The translations under genes were made by a program, and so were the position numbers. Shown one piece after another: positions 15,859 to 23,899 of a DNA stretch of 33,369 nt (the first letter of the stretch is position 1; every line of letters begins with the position of its first letter). Source of the DNA: Acidaminococcus sp. (GTDB lineage: Bacteria > Bacillota > Negativicutes > Acidaminococcales > Acidaminococcaceae); NCBI GenBank assembly GCA_019416065.1, contig DXYB01000022.1, forward strand, positions 1-33,369. The letters are read 5' to 3'. Below the pieces are notes generated by a model. The model was not told the origin of the DNA, did no database searches, and saw nothing but the letters and a program-made list of their open reading frames with translations.

Positions 15859-17646
15859 TTACTTTGTCGGTTCCTGCCGCCGTGTCCTAGGATCTGTAAA
15901 CGCATATTCCAAGATGCTCTGTACAATAGGCGCCGCAGAAACAGCCCCGTAGCTTCCTTGTTCCACAATACAGACAACGACCAGCTGAGGCTTTTTTGCC
16001 GGCGCATAGGCAATAAACCAGCCGTGATCCATCCCATGGGGATTTTCTGCCGTACCCGTTTTACCAGCCACGGCCACCGGCAGACTCTTTAATGCAGCCG
16101 CCGTACCGCCTTCTTCCGTTACGGCTTCCAGTCCTTCCTGCACCAGTTTTAATGTGGTTTCTGACACAGGAAGTTTACCTTCTTCCACCGGGTCAAAGGT
16201 TTTCACTACGCTGCCATCATCATTTAAGATTTTACTCACCAGATACGGTTTAAATCGTTTGCCATCGGTAGCAACAGCACTTAGCATCTCAGCTACCTGG
16301 ATGGGGGTTGCAAGGGTAAAACCCTGGCCAATAGCGGTATTAAAGGTATCTCCCAAATACCATTCTTCCTTAAAAGTATCCTGTTTGTAGGCAGGAGAAG
16401 CAATAAGGCCCTTTGCTTCTCCATGGAGATCAATTCCCGTCAATTGCCCAAAGCCAAAATTTCGGGCATATTTGTCCAAAAGATCAATGCCCAGGCGGTT
16501 TCCCATTTCATAGAAATACACGTTATCAGAGGCAGCCAGCGCTCGTTTGAAATTAATATATCCTAGCGCTTCCCCGCCAGCATTACGCATATCAATCAGC
16601 CAATGCCGCCCGGAATCGTAGATCAGTTCATCCGGGGTGACTTTCTTTTCTTCCAGGGCCGCGCTACCTGTCACGATTTTAAATGTGGAACCAGGAGGAT
16701 ATTCACCGGCAATCGCTTTGTCCGTCATGGGATGGAAAGGATCCGTATTCAGATAGCTCCAGTTTTTTTCGCTGATGCCATTTACAAACCAGTTGGGGTC
16801 AAATCCCGGCCGAGACACCAGTGCTTTTACTTCTCCTGTATTGGGGTCCAACACCACCACGGCCGCACCATGGGCATTTATCGCTTTGAGTTGCCGATCC
16901 ACGGCGGCTTCCGCCACTCGCTGCAGCTTGGCGTCAATCGTTAGGACAAGTCCCTGCCCCGGCTTAGGATCCACTTTATCCATAATCTGGATCACACGGC
17001 CCGCTACATCCACTTCTTCCCGATAACTCCCATCTTCTCCCCGAAGGTAGGAATCGTAATAGTTTTCCAGGCCAAATTTGCCAATAATATCCCCGGCTTT
17101 TAGACCGCTGTAGGCACCTTGGGAAATTTCATACTCGCTGATTTCTCCTACATACCCCAAGGCATGCACCGCCAACTCTTTATTGGGGTATGTGCGCACC
17201 GGCTGTACTTCCAGGGTAACGCCTGGCAGGTAGCGGAGATTTTCCTCCACCTTGGCCACCATTTCCGGTTTGGCGTCCCGCACCAGGCGAACCGTTTCTC
17301 CGCTACCATCATGGCTATCCACGGCTTTTTGCAATTTCTCCATGGGGATTCCTAAAAGCTGGCTGAGTCGTTCCAGTGTCTCTTTTTTATAAGTACCATT
17401 GCTGGGAAGCAGGGAAATATTCACACCGGGATGATTATTGGCGATTTCCTCCCCATTACAATCGTAAATGATGCCTCGGGGTGCCAGAATGCGGGTATAC
17501 CGGGTTCTATTTCCTTCTGCTTGCCGGCTGTAGGTACGTCCTTCCAAAATCTGCAGGTAAAACATCCGTCCGATCAGTACGGCAATCAGTACCATACCAG
17601 CTGCCAGTATAAAATTCAGGCGATAAGCAAATTTTTTATTCAGCAA
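15859..17646 (-). CDS. mrdA: Penicillin-binding protein 2 (class B elongation transpeptidase)
   Basis: This 595-residue protein has one N-terminal membrane anchor (about residues 8-28), a pedestal or dimerisation domain (about 50-230), and a C-terminal transpeptidase domain. The active-site serine is Ser320 in STFK, with SDN at 373-375 and KTGTAE near residue 530. It cross-links peptidoglycan made by RodA in the periplasmic space. The start is a TTG at 17646, seven bases after GGAGAG. The mreBCD-mrdA-rodA order is the classical elongasome operon. Confidence 0.95.
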   Translation of the reverse strand: MLNKKFAYRLNFILAAGMVLIAVLIGRMFYLQILEGRTYSRQAEGNRTRYTRILAPRGIIYDCNGEEIANNHPGVNISLLPSNGTYKKETLERLSQLLGIPMEKLQKAVDSHDGSGETVRLVRDAKPEMVAKVEENLRYLPGVTLEVQPVRTYPNKELAVHALGYVGEISEYEISQGAYSGLKAGDIIGKFGLENYYDSYLRGEDGSYREEVDVAGRVIQIMDKVDPKPGQGLVLTIDAKLQRVAEAAVDRQLKAINAHGAAVVVLDPNTGEVKALVSRPGFDPNWFVNGISEKNWSYLNTDPFHPMTDKAIAGEYPPGSTFKIVTGSAALEEKKVTPDELIYDSGRHWLIDMRNAGGEALGYINFKRALAASDNVYFYEMGNRLGIDLLDKYARNFGFGQLTGIDLHGEAKGLIASPAYKQDTFKEEWYLGDTFNTAIGQGFTLATPIQVAEMLSAVATDGKRFKPYLVSKILNDDGSVVKTFDPVEEGKLPVSETTLKLVQEGLEAVTEEGGTAAALKSLPVAVAGKTGTAENPHGMDHGWFIAYAPAKKPQLVVVCIVEQGSYGAVSAAPIVQSILEYAFTDPRTRRQEPTK

Positions 17647-17670
17647 CTTTTTTCTCTCCGCACAGTCTCA

Positions 17671-18183
17671 CTATTCCACGTGATAATAATAATCCAGGCG
17701 CCGTTGCACTTTTGGTTTCATTTTCCGATAGGCCACCCACACAATGGGTCCAGCAACCAGATTCCAGAACAATGTTTTAAGGGTAAGGATGGTAAGAGGA
17801 AAGAAGGGGAGCCACCGGCCTAAGACAAGGCACAAAAATAATCCCCGGGCCACCTGCAGCAGAAGCGTTAACAAGCCGATCAAAATCTCATAGGTAACCA
17901 GACGATCTGCGAACATATTCTGTCGATTATGTCCTACCAAAAAGCCGATGCATCCCCGGGTAATGGTATGCCAGCCGAAATAACTAAACGTCACGACATC
18001 TAGGAGCAATCCTGCTCCCAGTCCGTAAAAAGCGCCCCGGCGCGCCCCTTGATCCAAGGCGTATACCACAAGAAGAAGGAGCAGTAGATCAGGCGACTGG
18101 CTTCCGGGGAAAAAGAGGAACCAATGGTTTTCCACAATAAAAAGAAATAGTGTTAAAAAAAGCCACAATACCCCTATCACCAT
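17671..18183 (-). CDS. mreD: Rod shape-determining protein MreD
   Basis: This small integral membrane protein (170 residues) has about five hydrophobic helices. It bridges MreC and the rest of the elongation complex. The motifs PDLLLLLLVVYAL and GLLLDVVTFSYFG are typical of the family. Its ATG shares one base with the mreC stop codon (TGATG), so the two are translationally coupled. Confidence 0.9.
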   Translation of the reverse strand: MVIGVLWLFLTLFLFIVENHWFLFFPGSQSPDLLLLLLVVYALDQGARRGAFYGLGAGLLLDVVTFSYFGWHTITRGCIGFLVGHNRQNMFADRLVTYEILIGLLTLLLQVARGLFLCLVLGRWLPFFPLTILTLKTLFWNLVAGPIVWVAYRKMKPKVQRRLDYYYHVE

Positions 18184-19070
18184 CAGGAGTCCCCTCCTCC
18201 CGTCGATGTATCTGGGTCTTTTCCTTCCTTTTGCAAGAAGTCAGCAAACCCTTGGAAATTGGTAATGACCCGTGCTTCTTCCAAATGAGAATAGTCTACC
18301 GCCGGAGCAATTGTCGCTGTCTTGGTAAGGCCGCCTGCATCCATCTGCACGTCTTCCACGGTACCAATCACCAATCCCTCTGGATGGTAGCCACTATAGC
18401 CGCTGGTTACAATGGTATCGCCGGGGAGCACGTCCGCACTCCGGGAAAGGTCACGCATCTCCAGCAATAAATCCGGTCCTGCTACACCGCTTACGATACC
18501 AGAAGCACGGGAAGCACCCCGAAGATTTAACCCGCCAATGCGGCTGCGGGGACTGGAAATCAAAAGAACTTTGGATACATGAGGATAGACCCCATCAATG
18601 ATTCCAATGAGTCCAAAGGCATTGACCACAGGCATATTCATTCTTAAGCCATCGCCTGTTCCCTTATCTAATAAAATCACATCCCGAAAATCCCCTAAGT
18701 CTCGACTAATCACTTTAGCTGAAAGCATTTCCCATTGCGGATGCAGCTCTGAAAAATGTAAAAGTTTTGCCAGTCGTTCATTTTCTGCTTTTATTCCGGC
18801 TAGTTCCACATTGCTTTGCCGCAATTCCTCGTTTTCTTTTTGTAAGGCCTTATTTTCGTTTTCCAAGGATGTCTTGGATGCAAAATAGGGTCCAATACCC
18901 CGCACGCCGCCACTAAGACCACTTACCACAAAAGATACCGGGCGCGTCAATGTTGTCAGCACCGTGTTCACCATGGGAAAGCGATGATAGGCGTCCCAAA
19001 ATACCCCTCCCAGCATAAGCAGGACCAATATCAATCCTGCTAATCTCACTTTCTTTTTTTGCTGCATCAT
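18183..19070 (-). CDS. mreC: Rod shape-determining protein MreC
   Basis: This bitopic membrane protein has a cytoplasmic N terminus, one membrane helix (LAGLILVLLMLGG region), a coiled coil rich in Glu/Asn/Lys (about residues 65-95), and a periplasmic beta-barrel part with LLDKGTGDGLRMNMPVVNAFGL. It links MreB to PBP2. I favour the ATG at 19070 (295 residues), ten bases after AGGAAGG; the TTG at 19079 is only one base from it. A Ser/Asp/Gly-rich tail ends the protein. It lies 15 bases after the mreB-like gene. Confidence 0.92.
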   Translation of the reverse strand: MMQQKKKVRLAGLILVLLMLGGVFWDAYHRFPMVNTVLTTLTRPVSFVVSGLSGGVRGIGPYFASKTSLENENKALQKENEELRQSNVELAGIKAENERLAKLLHFSELHPQWEMLSAKVISRDLGDFRDVILLDKGTGDGLRMNMPVVNAFGLIGIIDGVYPHVSKVLLISSPRSRIGGLNLRGASRASGIVSGVAGPDLLLEMRDLSRSADVLPGDTIVTSGYSGYHPEGLVIGTVEDVQMDAGGLTKTATIAPAVDYSHLEEARVITNFQGFADFLQKEGKDPDTSTGGGDS

Positions 19071-19085
19071 AATTTTCAAGCCTTC

Positions 19086-20111
19086 CTACTCACCCTGCCG
19101 GGTATACCCACTGCGCCGAAATGCATTGAGGTTTTCTGCCGCCATCGCTGTCCCTCGCACGGCGCAATGTGGGGCGTTTTCTGCAACGCGGACCCGCATG
19201 CCACTTGCCCAATTCAGCAAGCTGTCAAAATTCCGCAATTGGGCGCCGCCTCCCGTGAGTAAAATCCCCTGTTCTTTCACCGCCGCTAGTAGCTCTCCAT
19301 CCAGCGCTTCCAGCACGGAGCGGACCAGTTCCAGCATAGATTGCACAGGGCCCTGAAAAGCTTCCCGCATTTGATTCTGGTTCAAATTCACCGCTGCTGG
19401 CATCCCTGTCAAAAGATTTTTTCCTTTGATCTCCATAGAGGCAGGCGGGTTACTTTCCCATACGGTCCCTATCTCGATTTTAGCCTGTTCCGCCCGGTTA
19501 TTTCCTACGACCAAATTGTAATTTTTCCGCAGGTACTGAGCAAGGGCCTGATCCAGCGCTTCTCCGCCCTGGCGTAAGCAGCGGACTAAAGCGATACGGC
19601 CCAAACAAAAAACCGCAGCTTCCAGCGCACCCGCTCCCATATGCACCACCAGCGTTCCCCGAGTGCCTTTAACATCCACGCCAGCACCCAGCGCCGCTGC
19701 TAGAGGTGCATCCAAAAGATATGCTTCCCGGGCGCCTGCTTCTGTAGCTGCATCCAAAACAGCCCTGCGTTCCACGCTGGTAACGCCACTGAACGTACTC
19801 AGTACCAGCCGTGGTCTGGAAAAGAAACGTTTTCCCAGGATTCTTTTAAGATAGGAGCGCAGCATAATTTTTGTCAGATCAAAATCCGCAATGACCCCAT
19901 TATGCAGCGGCCTCACAGCTTCCCAGTCTTCCGGAACCCGGCCCAGCATGGGGCAAGCCTTGTCGCCAACGGCTATAATATTTCCGTTTCTGCGGCTACG
20001 AACAACCACAGAGGCTTCCTCCAGGACAAGGCCTTCCCCCACAACTGCCATGCGAGTAGATCTGGTTCCCAAATCCACGCCCAGATCCGCTGTGCCGAAA
20101 AAATCAAACAT
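19086..20111 (-). CDS. MreB-like actin homologue with degenerate ATPase site
   Basis: This 341-residue protein aligns along its full length with MreB and sits in the mreB position of the operon. Motifs such as DLGTRST, GRVPEDWEAVRPLHNGVIADFD, AVLDAATEAGAREAYLLDAP, NRAEQAKIEIG and ILLTGGGAQL are clear. However, the phosphate-2 loop, normally DIGGGTT, reads HMGAGAL at residues 157-163. The catalytic glutamate of the normal EEP motif is replaced (DAP, residues 134-136). VAGDE-like residues are also changed (QGGEA, 181-185). It may bind nucleotide poorly and not hydrolyse it. I therefore expect a canonical MreB elsewhere in the genome, or an unusual static MreB. The ATG at 20111 follows AAGGAG. 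Confidence 0.85.
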   Translation of the reverse strand: MFDFFGTADLGVDLGTRSTRMAVVGEGLVLEEASVVVRSRRNGNIIAVGDKACPMLGRVPEDWEAVRPLHNGVIADFDLTKIMLRSYLKRILGKRFFSRPRLVLSTFSGVTSVERRAVLDAATEAGAREAYLLDAPLAAALGAGVDVKGTRGTLVVHMGAGALEAAVFCLGRIALVRCLRQGGEALDQALAQYLRKNYNLVVGNNRAEQAKIEIGTVWESNPPASMEIKGKNLLTGMPAAVNLNQNQMREAFQGPVQSMLELVRSVLEALDGELLAAVKEQGILLTGGGAQLRNFDSLLNWASGMRVRVAENAPHCAVRGTAMAAENLNAFRRSGYTRQGE

Positions 20112-20128
20112 GTTGCTGCTCCTTCCAC

Positions 20129-20818
20129 TTAATCCAGGAACCCCTGCTCCTTGAAACTATAATAAATCCCATCCCCGATAATCAGATGATCCAACAAGGG
20201 AATCCCCATGACTTTACCTGTTTCCCGCAAAGTCTTTGTCAATTCCCGGTCTTCTCGGCTGGGCGATGGGTCCCCGGAAGGGTGGTTATGTACAGCCAAA
20301 ATCGCTGCCGCATGCTGCACAATGGCTGGTGCATAGGCTTCCCTGGGATGCACAATGGATGCATTCAGTGAGCCCTCAGAAATTTTCTCAACGCTTATGA
20401 CTTTGCCCTTGGAATTAAGCAGAATCACTAAAAAATACTCATGGGTAGCATAGCGCAAGCGGGGCATAACCAGCATAGCACCATCTTCAGGGCTATGAAT
20501 CGCCTTAAAGGGTTTGGTTCCAGCTTCTGCCAGCCGTCGTCCCAATTCCAGCGCGGCCATAATTACGGAAGCTTTGGCCGTACCAAGACCTTGTACCCGT
20601 GTTAATTCTTTAGGATTCTGGGTGCGTGCCAGCTGCGTATCTTTCAGCATATCCCCGGTTAGTTCCCGAGCAATATCCAGGGCAGATCGTCCCTTTGTAC
20701 CCGTGCCAATTAAAATCGCCATGAGTTCTGTCATACTGAGCGCACTGGGCCCATAGGCTAAAAGGCGTTCACGAGGGCGTTCCTCCGGCAGCATCTCTTT
20801 GATCAAATATTGTGTCAT
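20129..20818 (-). CDS. radC: RadC-family JAMM/MPN protein
   Basis: This 229-residue protein has an N-terminal helix-hairpin-helix part (LPEERPRERLLAYGPSALSMTELMAILIGTG...) and a JAMM metalloprotease-like domain with the zinc motif HNHPSGDPSPSREDRELT. The family was once linked to DNA repair, but its real role is unsettled. The start at 20818 overlaps maf by 50 bases; a weak GGACGG precedes it, and the family N terminus (IKxLPEEERPRERL) begins just after, so the overlap seems real. Neighbourhood maf-radC-mreBCD is common in Firmicutes. Confidence 0.93.
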   Translation of the reverse strand: MTQYLIKEMLPEERPRERLLAYGPSALSMTELMAILIGTGTKGRSALDIARELTGDMLKDTQLARTQNPKELTRVQGLGTAKASVIMAALELGRRLAEAGTKPFKAIHSPEDGAMLVMPRLRYATHEYFLVILLNSKGKVISVEKISEGSLNASIVHPREAYAPAIVQHAAAILAVHNHPSGDPSPSREDRELTKTLRETGKVMGIPLLDHLIIGDGIYYSFKEQGFLD

Positions 20819-21380
20819 CTGTAGTTCCGTCCATTTCTGCGATCATTTGTGTTACGGTATAAAGGGGTAGACCCACTACATTGCTGTAGGACCCCATAAT
20901 ATGGGGAATAAATTGTGCTGCTGCGCCCTGGATTGCATAGGCACCCGCTTTATCCAGCGGCTCGCCGGAACGTACGTACCGGGCAATCATGGTATCCGTT
21001 AACGGTGCCATATACACCAGTGTTTTTTCTACCCTTGTGAGCACTTTTTCCCGATACAGCAAGGTCACGCCGGTTAAAACCTGGTGTGTTTCTCCAGATA
21101 AAAGTCGTAGCATAGCCGCTGCTTTTTCCGGGGTCCCAGGTTTTCCTAAGATTTTTCTCCCCAGTACCACTACTGTATCTGCGGCCAGGATCATGGTATC
21201 CGTTCCAACTTTCGCCGCCACACTCCTAGCCTTCATAAGCGCATTTTGCTGTACCAGGGCTTCCGGGGGCAAATCTTTTTGTATTTCTTCCGCTTCACTG
21301 CTAACAACCTGAGGATAAATACCAATCTGCTGCAATAATTGTAAACGTCTAGGTGATCCAGATGCTAGAATCAGTTTCAT
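20769..21380 (-). CDS. maf: Maf-like nucleoside triphosphate pyrophosphatase
   Basis: This 203-residue protein begins with the Maf signature LILASGSPRRLQLLQQIG and contains the ADTVV and KPGTPEKA motifs. Maf proteins hydrolyse dTTP/UTP or modified nucleotides to monophosphates and influence septum formation in Bacillus. The ATG at 21380 has a perfect AGGAGG. The 3' end overlaps radC by 50 bases. Which nucleotide is preferred cannot be told with certainty from the motifs alone. Confidence 0.93.
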   Translation of the reverse strand: MKLILASGSPRRLQLLQQIGIYPQVVSSEAEEIQKDLPPEALVQQNALMKARSVAAKVGTDTMILAADTVVVLGRKILGKPGTPEKAAAMLRLLSGETHQVLTGVTLLYREKVLTRVEKTLVYMAPLTDTMIARYVRSGEPLDKAGAYAIQGAAAQFIPHIMGSYSNVVGLPLYTVTQMIAEMDGTTDDTIFDQRDAAGGTPS

Positions 21381-21388
21381 GCTGCCTC

Positions 21389-21652
21389 CTAAAACTTATG
21401 ATACGCTACTGCGCCCAGGATCATGCCCAGCATCGCCAAAAGATTAGGAGAGAAAGAAAATCCCAAGCTTATTTTACAAATAAAAAGGTCCACGACACCA
21501 GGGGGAACATCCACCAAAAGGTAGGAGCGGGTAAGGAATTCTGTAACAGGCCCTGCAACGAGAATGGTTTTCAGGTTTTCTCCTACCATGCCGCCGATAA
21601 CCGCCCCGCCTAAGAGGAAGAGAAGCAGCCAGAATCGGTTTCTTCCAGGCAT
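21389..21652 (-). CDS. DUF4321 small membrane protein
   Basis: This 87-residue protein has two hydrophobic helices, at about residues 7-27 (FWLLLFLLGGAVIGGMVGE) and 65-85 (LLAMLGMILGAVAYHKF). The pattern matches the DUF4321 family, which is common next to maf, radC and mreB in Clostridia and Negativicutes. No function is known. The ATG lies one base after the stop of the upstream gene, with GAGG as ribosome site. Confidence 0.8.
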   Translation of the reverse strand: MPGRNRFWLLLFLLGGAVIGGMVGENLKTILVAGPVTEFLTRSYLLVDVPPGVVDLFICKISLGFSFSPNLLAMLGMILGAVAYHKF

Positions 21653-21653
21653 T

Positions 21654-22091
21654 TTAAACCTCGACTTTCTTTCCCTTCATGTCATAAATCTCTCCATCAC
21701 TGTAGTATCCAGTAATGGTCCACTGCTCAGCCTGCGTCCGCACACTCTTTTTAAAATTTCTGGCATATATGAGTCCAAGCACCAGCCATACCAGTGCACT
21801 TAGTAGCATAATCTGCCACATCGCCACCGTAGTGAAAAAATGGGCAATAGCGCGGCCAAAGGCAAGTCCGGCTAATAGTGCCAGGGTAGGAATCCCGCGG
21901 ACAATCCATTTTGCTTTTTTCTCATCCAATGTCTGTTTACCCACAATCACACGGGTACCCCTTTTTGCCTCACAAGCATTCCAGCAGTCTAGCATTTTAG
22001 GACGCTGTTGTCCCGGCTGTTGCTCAATCTTTACTTTTGCCCGTTGTTTATTCACAGCAATGACCTTGCCTACATAAACGCCGTTATTCAT
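21654..22091 (-). CDS. Small membrane protein resembling RseC/NfeD-type beta-barrel proteins
   Basis: This 145-residue protein has a cytoplasmic N-terminal small beta domain (about residues 5-50, GKVIAVNKQRAKVKIEQQ) with two cysteines, Cys36 and Cys40. Two membrane helices follow at about 60-80 and 88-107, then a polar tail. The layout recalls the SoxR-reducing RseC family, which usually has more cysteines, and the C-terminal domain of NfeD is an alternative. I would not assign a function. It lies between a PH-like membrane protein and DUF4321 in the same transcript. Confidence 0.5.
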   Translation of the reverse strand: MNNGVYVGKVIAVNKQRAKVKIEQQPGQQRPKMLDCWNACEAKRGTRVIVGKQTLDEKKAKWIVRGIPTLALLAGLAFGRAIAHFFTTVAMWQIMLLSALVWLVLGLIYARNFKKSVRTQAEQWTITGYYSDGEIYDMKGKKVEV

Positions 22092-22103
22092 AACTTTTCT
22101 CCT

Positions 22104-22601
22104 TTATTCTGGAAATTCCAGATATTGATTGGGAAAACGCTGCCGCAGCCGTGCCAGAAAGGCATCGCTGGCCTTAAATAAAAGTCCTGTCAGTTTGCCG
22201 TTTTCCTTGTACACTAGGATTCGCAAGGGTCGAGGATCTACAGAAGAATAGCGACGAACATATTTTTTTATGGCCGTTTTACGGAAAAAGCTGCGTTTAT
22301 AGACATTGGAAAAGCTTTCCACCGCATCGTAGGGGATCACCATACGTCGCTCCAACCATAGTCCAAACATAACAATTCGCAGTCCCTTTTCCGTTAGTTC
22401 ATAGGTATAATGGAATAGGCATCGCCAGACCCATAAAACCACAAACAAAAGATTGTAGCCCCACCCCATCAGGCTGAAACGATACAATACAAAGGTCTGA
22501 TAGGCCTCGTAGGCCCAGGATAGAGCGATTAACCCCAACGCCGCGAGCGCCAATAGCCACTGGGTATACCCACTCTTTGCTTCTTCTTTGTATGCCTCCA
22601 A
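22104..22601 (-). CDS. Two-helix membrane protein with a bacterial PH-like C-terminal domain
   Basis: This 165-residue protein starts at the TTG at 22601, which has AAAGGAG six bases upstream; the longer frame to 22628 lacks a ribosome site and would start close to the -10 box. Two hydrophobic helices (about residues 13-33 and 45-65) are followed by a basic, beta-rich stretch (YELTEKGLRIVMFGLWLERRMVIPYDAVESF) that resembles bacterial PH domains. Function unknown. It is the first gene of the long run that continues to cca. Confidence 0.65.
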   Translation of the reverse strand: MEAYKEEAKSGYTQWLLALAALGLIALSWAYEAYQTFVLYRFSLMGWGYNLLFVVLWVWRCLFHYTYELTEKGLRIVMFGLWLERRMVIPYDAVESFSNVYKRSFFRKTAIKKYVRRYSSVDPRPLRILVYKENGKLTGLLFKASDAFLARLRQRFPNQYLEFPE

Positions 22602-22638
22602 CTTGGTCTCCTTTACACAAAAATACATTAACTAATAT

Positions 22639-22647
22639 ATTATAACA
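22639..22647 (-). promoter_or_regulatory. Extended -10 promoter of the maf-radC-mre-rodA-rng-cca run
   Basis: The minus strand reads TGTTATAAT, a perfect TATAAT (22639-22644) with an upstream TG, about 37 bases before the TTG start at 22601. The -35 region is A/T-rich without a clear hexamer. No other gap from 22601 to 9239 exceeds about 25 bases, so this could drive all 14 downstream genes. Confidence 0.6.
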
Positions 22648-22682
22648 AATATTTTTTTATAAGAAAGCAATTTTTCCGTAAC

Positions 22683-22716
22683 AAAAAAGCCTGCCGCAAA
22701 AGCAGCAGACTTTTTT
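22683..22716 (-). terminator. Terminator of the mmdA-gcdDCB operon
   Basis: An inverted repeat with arms of about 15 bases (22683-22697 and 22702-22716) has a four-base loop and starts 12 bases after the gcdB stop. The two mismatches become G-U pairs in minus-strand RNA, and the arm ends in six T residues on that strand, so it is built for the gcdB side. Confidence 0.9.
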
Positions 22717-22728
22717 GTTTAAACCCAA

Positions 22729-23865
22729 CTATTTTCCCACAGGACCAATCATTGCCAGCATGGCACCTGCCGCAACAGCAGTACCAATAACCCCTGCCAC
22801 GTTGGGGCCCATAGCGTGCATCAATAAGAAGTTACCAGGATCCGCTTTTTGTCCCACTACCTGGGATACACGGGCTGCCATAGGCACAGCCGATACACCA
22901 GCAGAACCAATCAGCGGATTGGTCTTGCCGCCATCAGCCAACTTCATCAGCTGTCCAAAAATGACGCCACCAGCAGTACCGCCAATGAAAGCCACCAGAC
23001 CTAGCACAATGATTAGCAGAGTTTGGACGTTCAGGAAGCTTTCCGCTTTCATGGTCAGTCCTGTACCCGTTGCCAGCATAATGGTTACGGTATTCATCAG
23101 TGCATTCTGCGCCGTATCGGACAACCGCCCCATACAACCGGATTCTGTCATCAGATTCCCCAGCATCAGCATCCCGATCAAAGAGCATACAGAAGGCAAC
23201 AGCAAGGAGATAAAGATGGTGCAGACAATCGGGAACACAACCTTTTCAAAGTGTGTAACCGTCCGCAGCTGCGCCATTCTGATCTTCCGGTCTTTTTCGG
23301 AAGTAAAAAGTTTCATAATAGGCGGCTGAATGAGTGGTACCAAGGACATGTACGAATATGCTGCTACGGCAATGGCGCCCAAAAGATGGGGTGCCATTTT
23401 GGATGCCAAATAAATGGAGGTCGGACCGTCAGCACCGCCAATGATACCAATAGCAGCGGCTTCCTTTACGTTAAAGCCTAAGAGCATAGCGCCCAACAGA
23501 GCCACAAACACACCGATCTGTGCGGCAGCACCCAAAAGTAGCGTTTTGGGGTTCGCCAGCAGCGGGCCAAAATCAGTCATAGCTCCTACCCCTAGAAAAA
23601 TCAGAGGCGGAAATACTTCGTATTTGATTCCGGATAGAATCAGTTGCATTACACCAGGATCGGTTTCAAAACCAGTACGAGGCACATTGGCCAGAATGCA
23701 TCCGAAGGCAATGGGGGAAAGCAAAAGTGGCTCAAAGCCTTTCACTATGGCCAGGTAAAGCAGTACAGCGCCCACCCCCATCATGACGGCATTCTGCCAG
23801 GTAAAAGCCGCAAAACCACTATCGTGCAAAATAGAGGTCAGGGCAACGGAAAATGCATCAAACAT
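22729..23865 (-). CDS. gcdB: Sodium-pumping glutaconyl-CoA decarboxylase, beta subunit
   Basis: This 378-residue polytopic membrane protein decarboxylates carboxybiotin on GcdC and couples this to sodium export. It belongs to the OadB/MmdB/GcdB family. Typical motifs are FEPLLLSPIAFGCILANVP, GVGAMTDFGPLLANP, and IGIIGGADGPTSIYLASKMAP, the last holding the conserved aspartate of the sodium channel. The length agrees with A. fermentans GcdB (about 375). The ATG follows AAAGGAGG. It lies 34 bases after gcdC and ends the operon. It might also serve the second carboxyltransferase at 24793. Confidence 0.95.
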   Translation of the reverse strand: MFDAFSVALTSILHDSGFAAFTWQNAVMMGVGAVLLYLAIVKGFEPLLLSPIAFGCILANVPRTGFETDPGVMQLILSGIKYEVFPPLIFLGVGAMTDFGPLLANPKTLLLGAAAQIGVFVALLGAMLLGFNVKEAAAIGIIGGADGPTSIYLASKMAPHLLGAIAVAAYSYMSLVPLIQPPIMKLFTSEKDRKIRMAQLRTVTHFEKVVFPIVCTIFISLLLPSVCSLIGMLMLGNLMTESGCMGRLSDTAQNALMNTVTIMLATGTGLTMKAESFLNVQTLLIIVLGLVAFIGGTAGGVIFGQLMKLADGGKTNPLIGSAGVSAVPMAARVSQVVGQKADPGNFLLMHAMGPNVAGVIGTAVAAGAMLAMIGPVGK

Positions 23866-23899
23866 AGATCAGGATCCTCCTTTATAAGCGGGGACGGAA

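Noticed and set aside
17431..17823. 130-codon open frame on the plus strand across the mrdA/mreD junction
   Set aside because: It is antisense to two clear genes, has no family match that I can recognise, and lacks a ribosome site.
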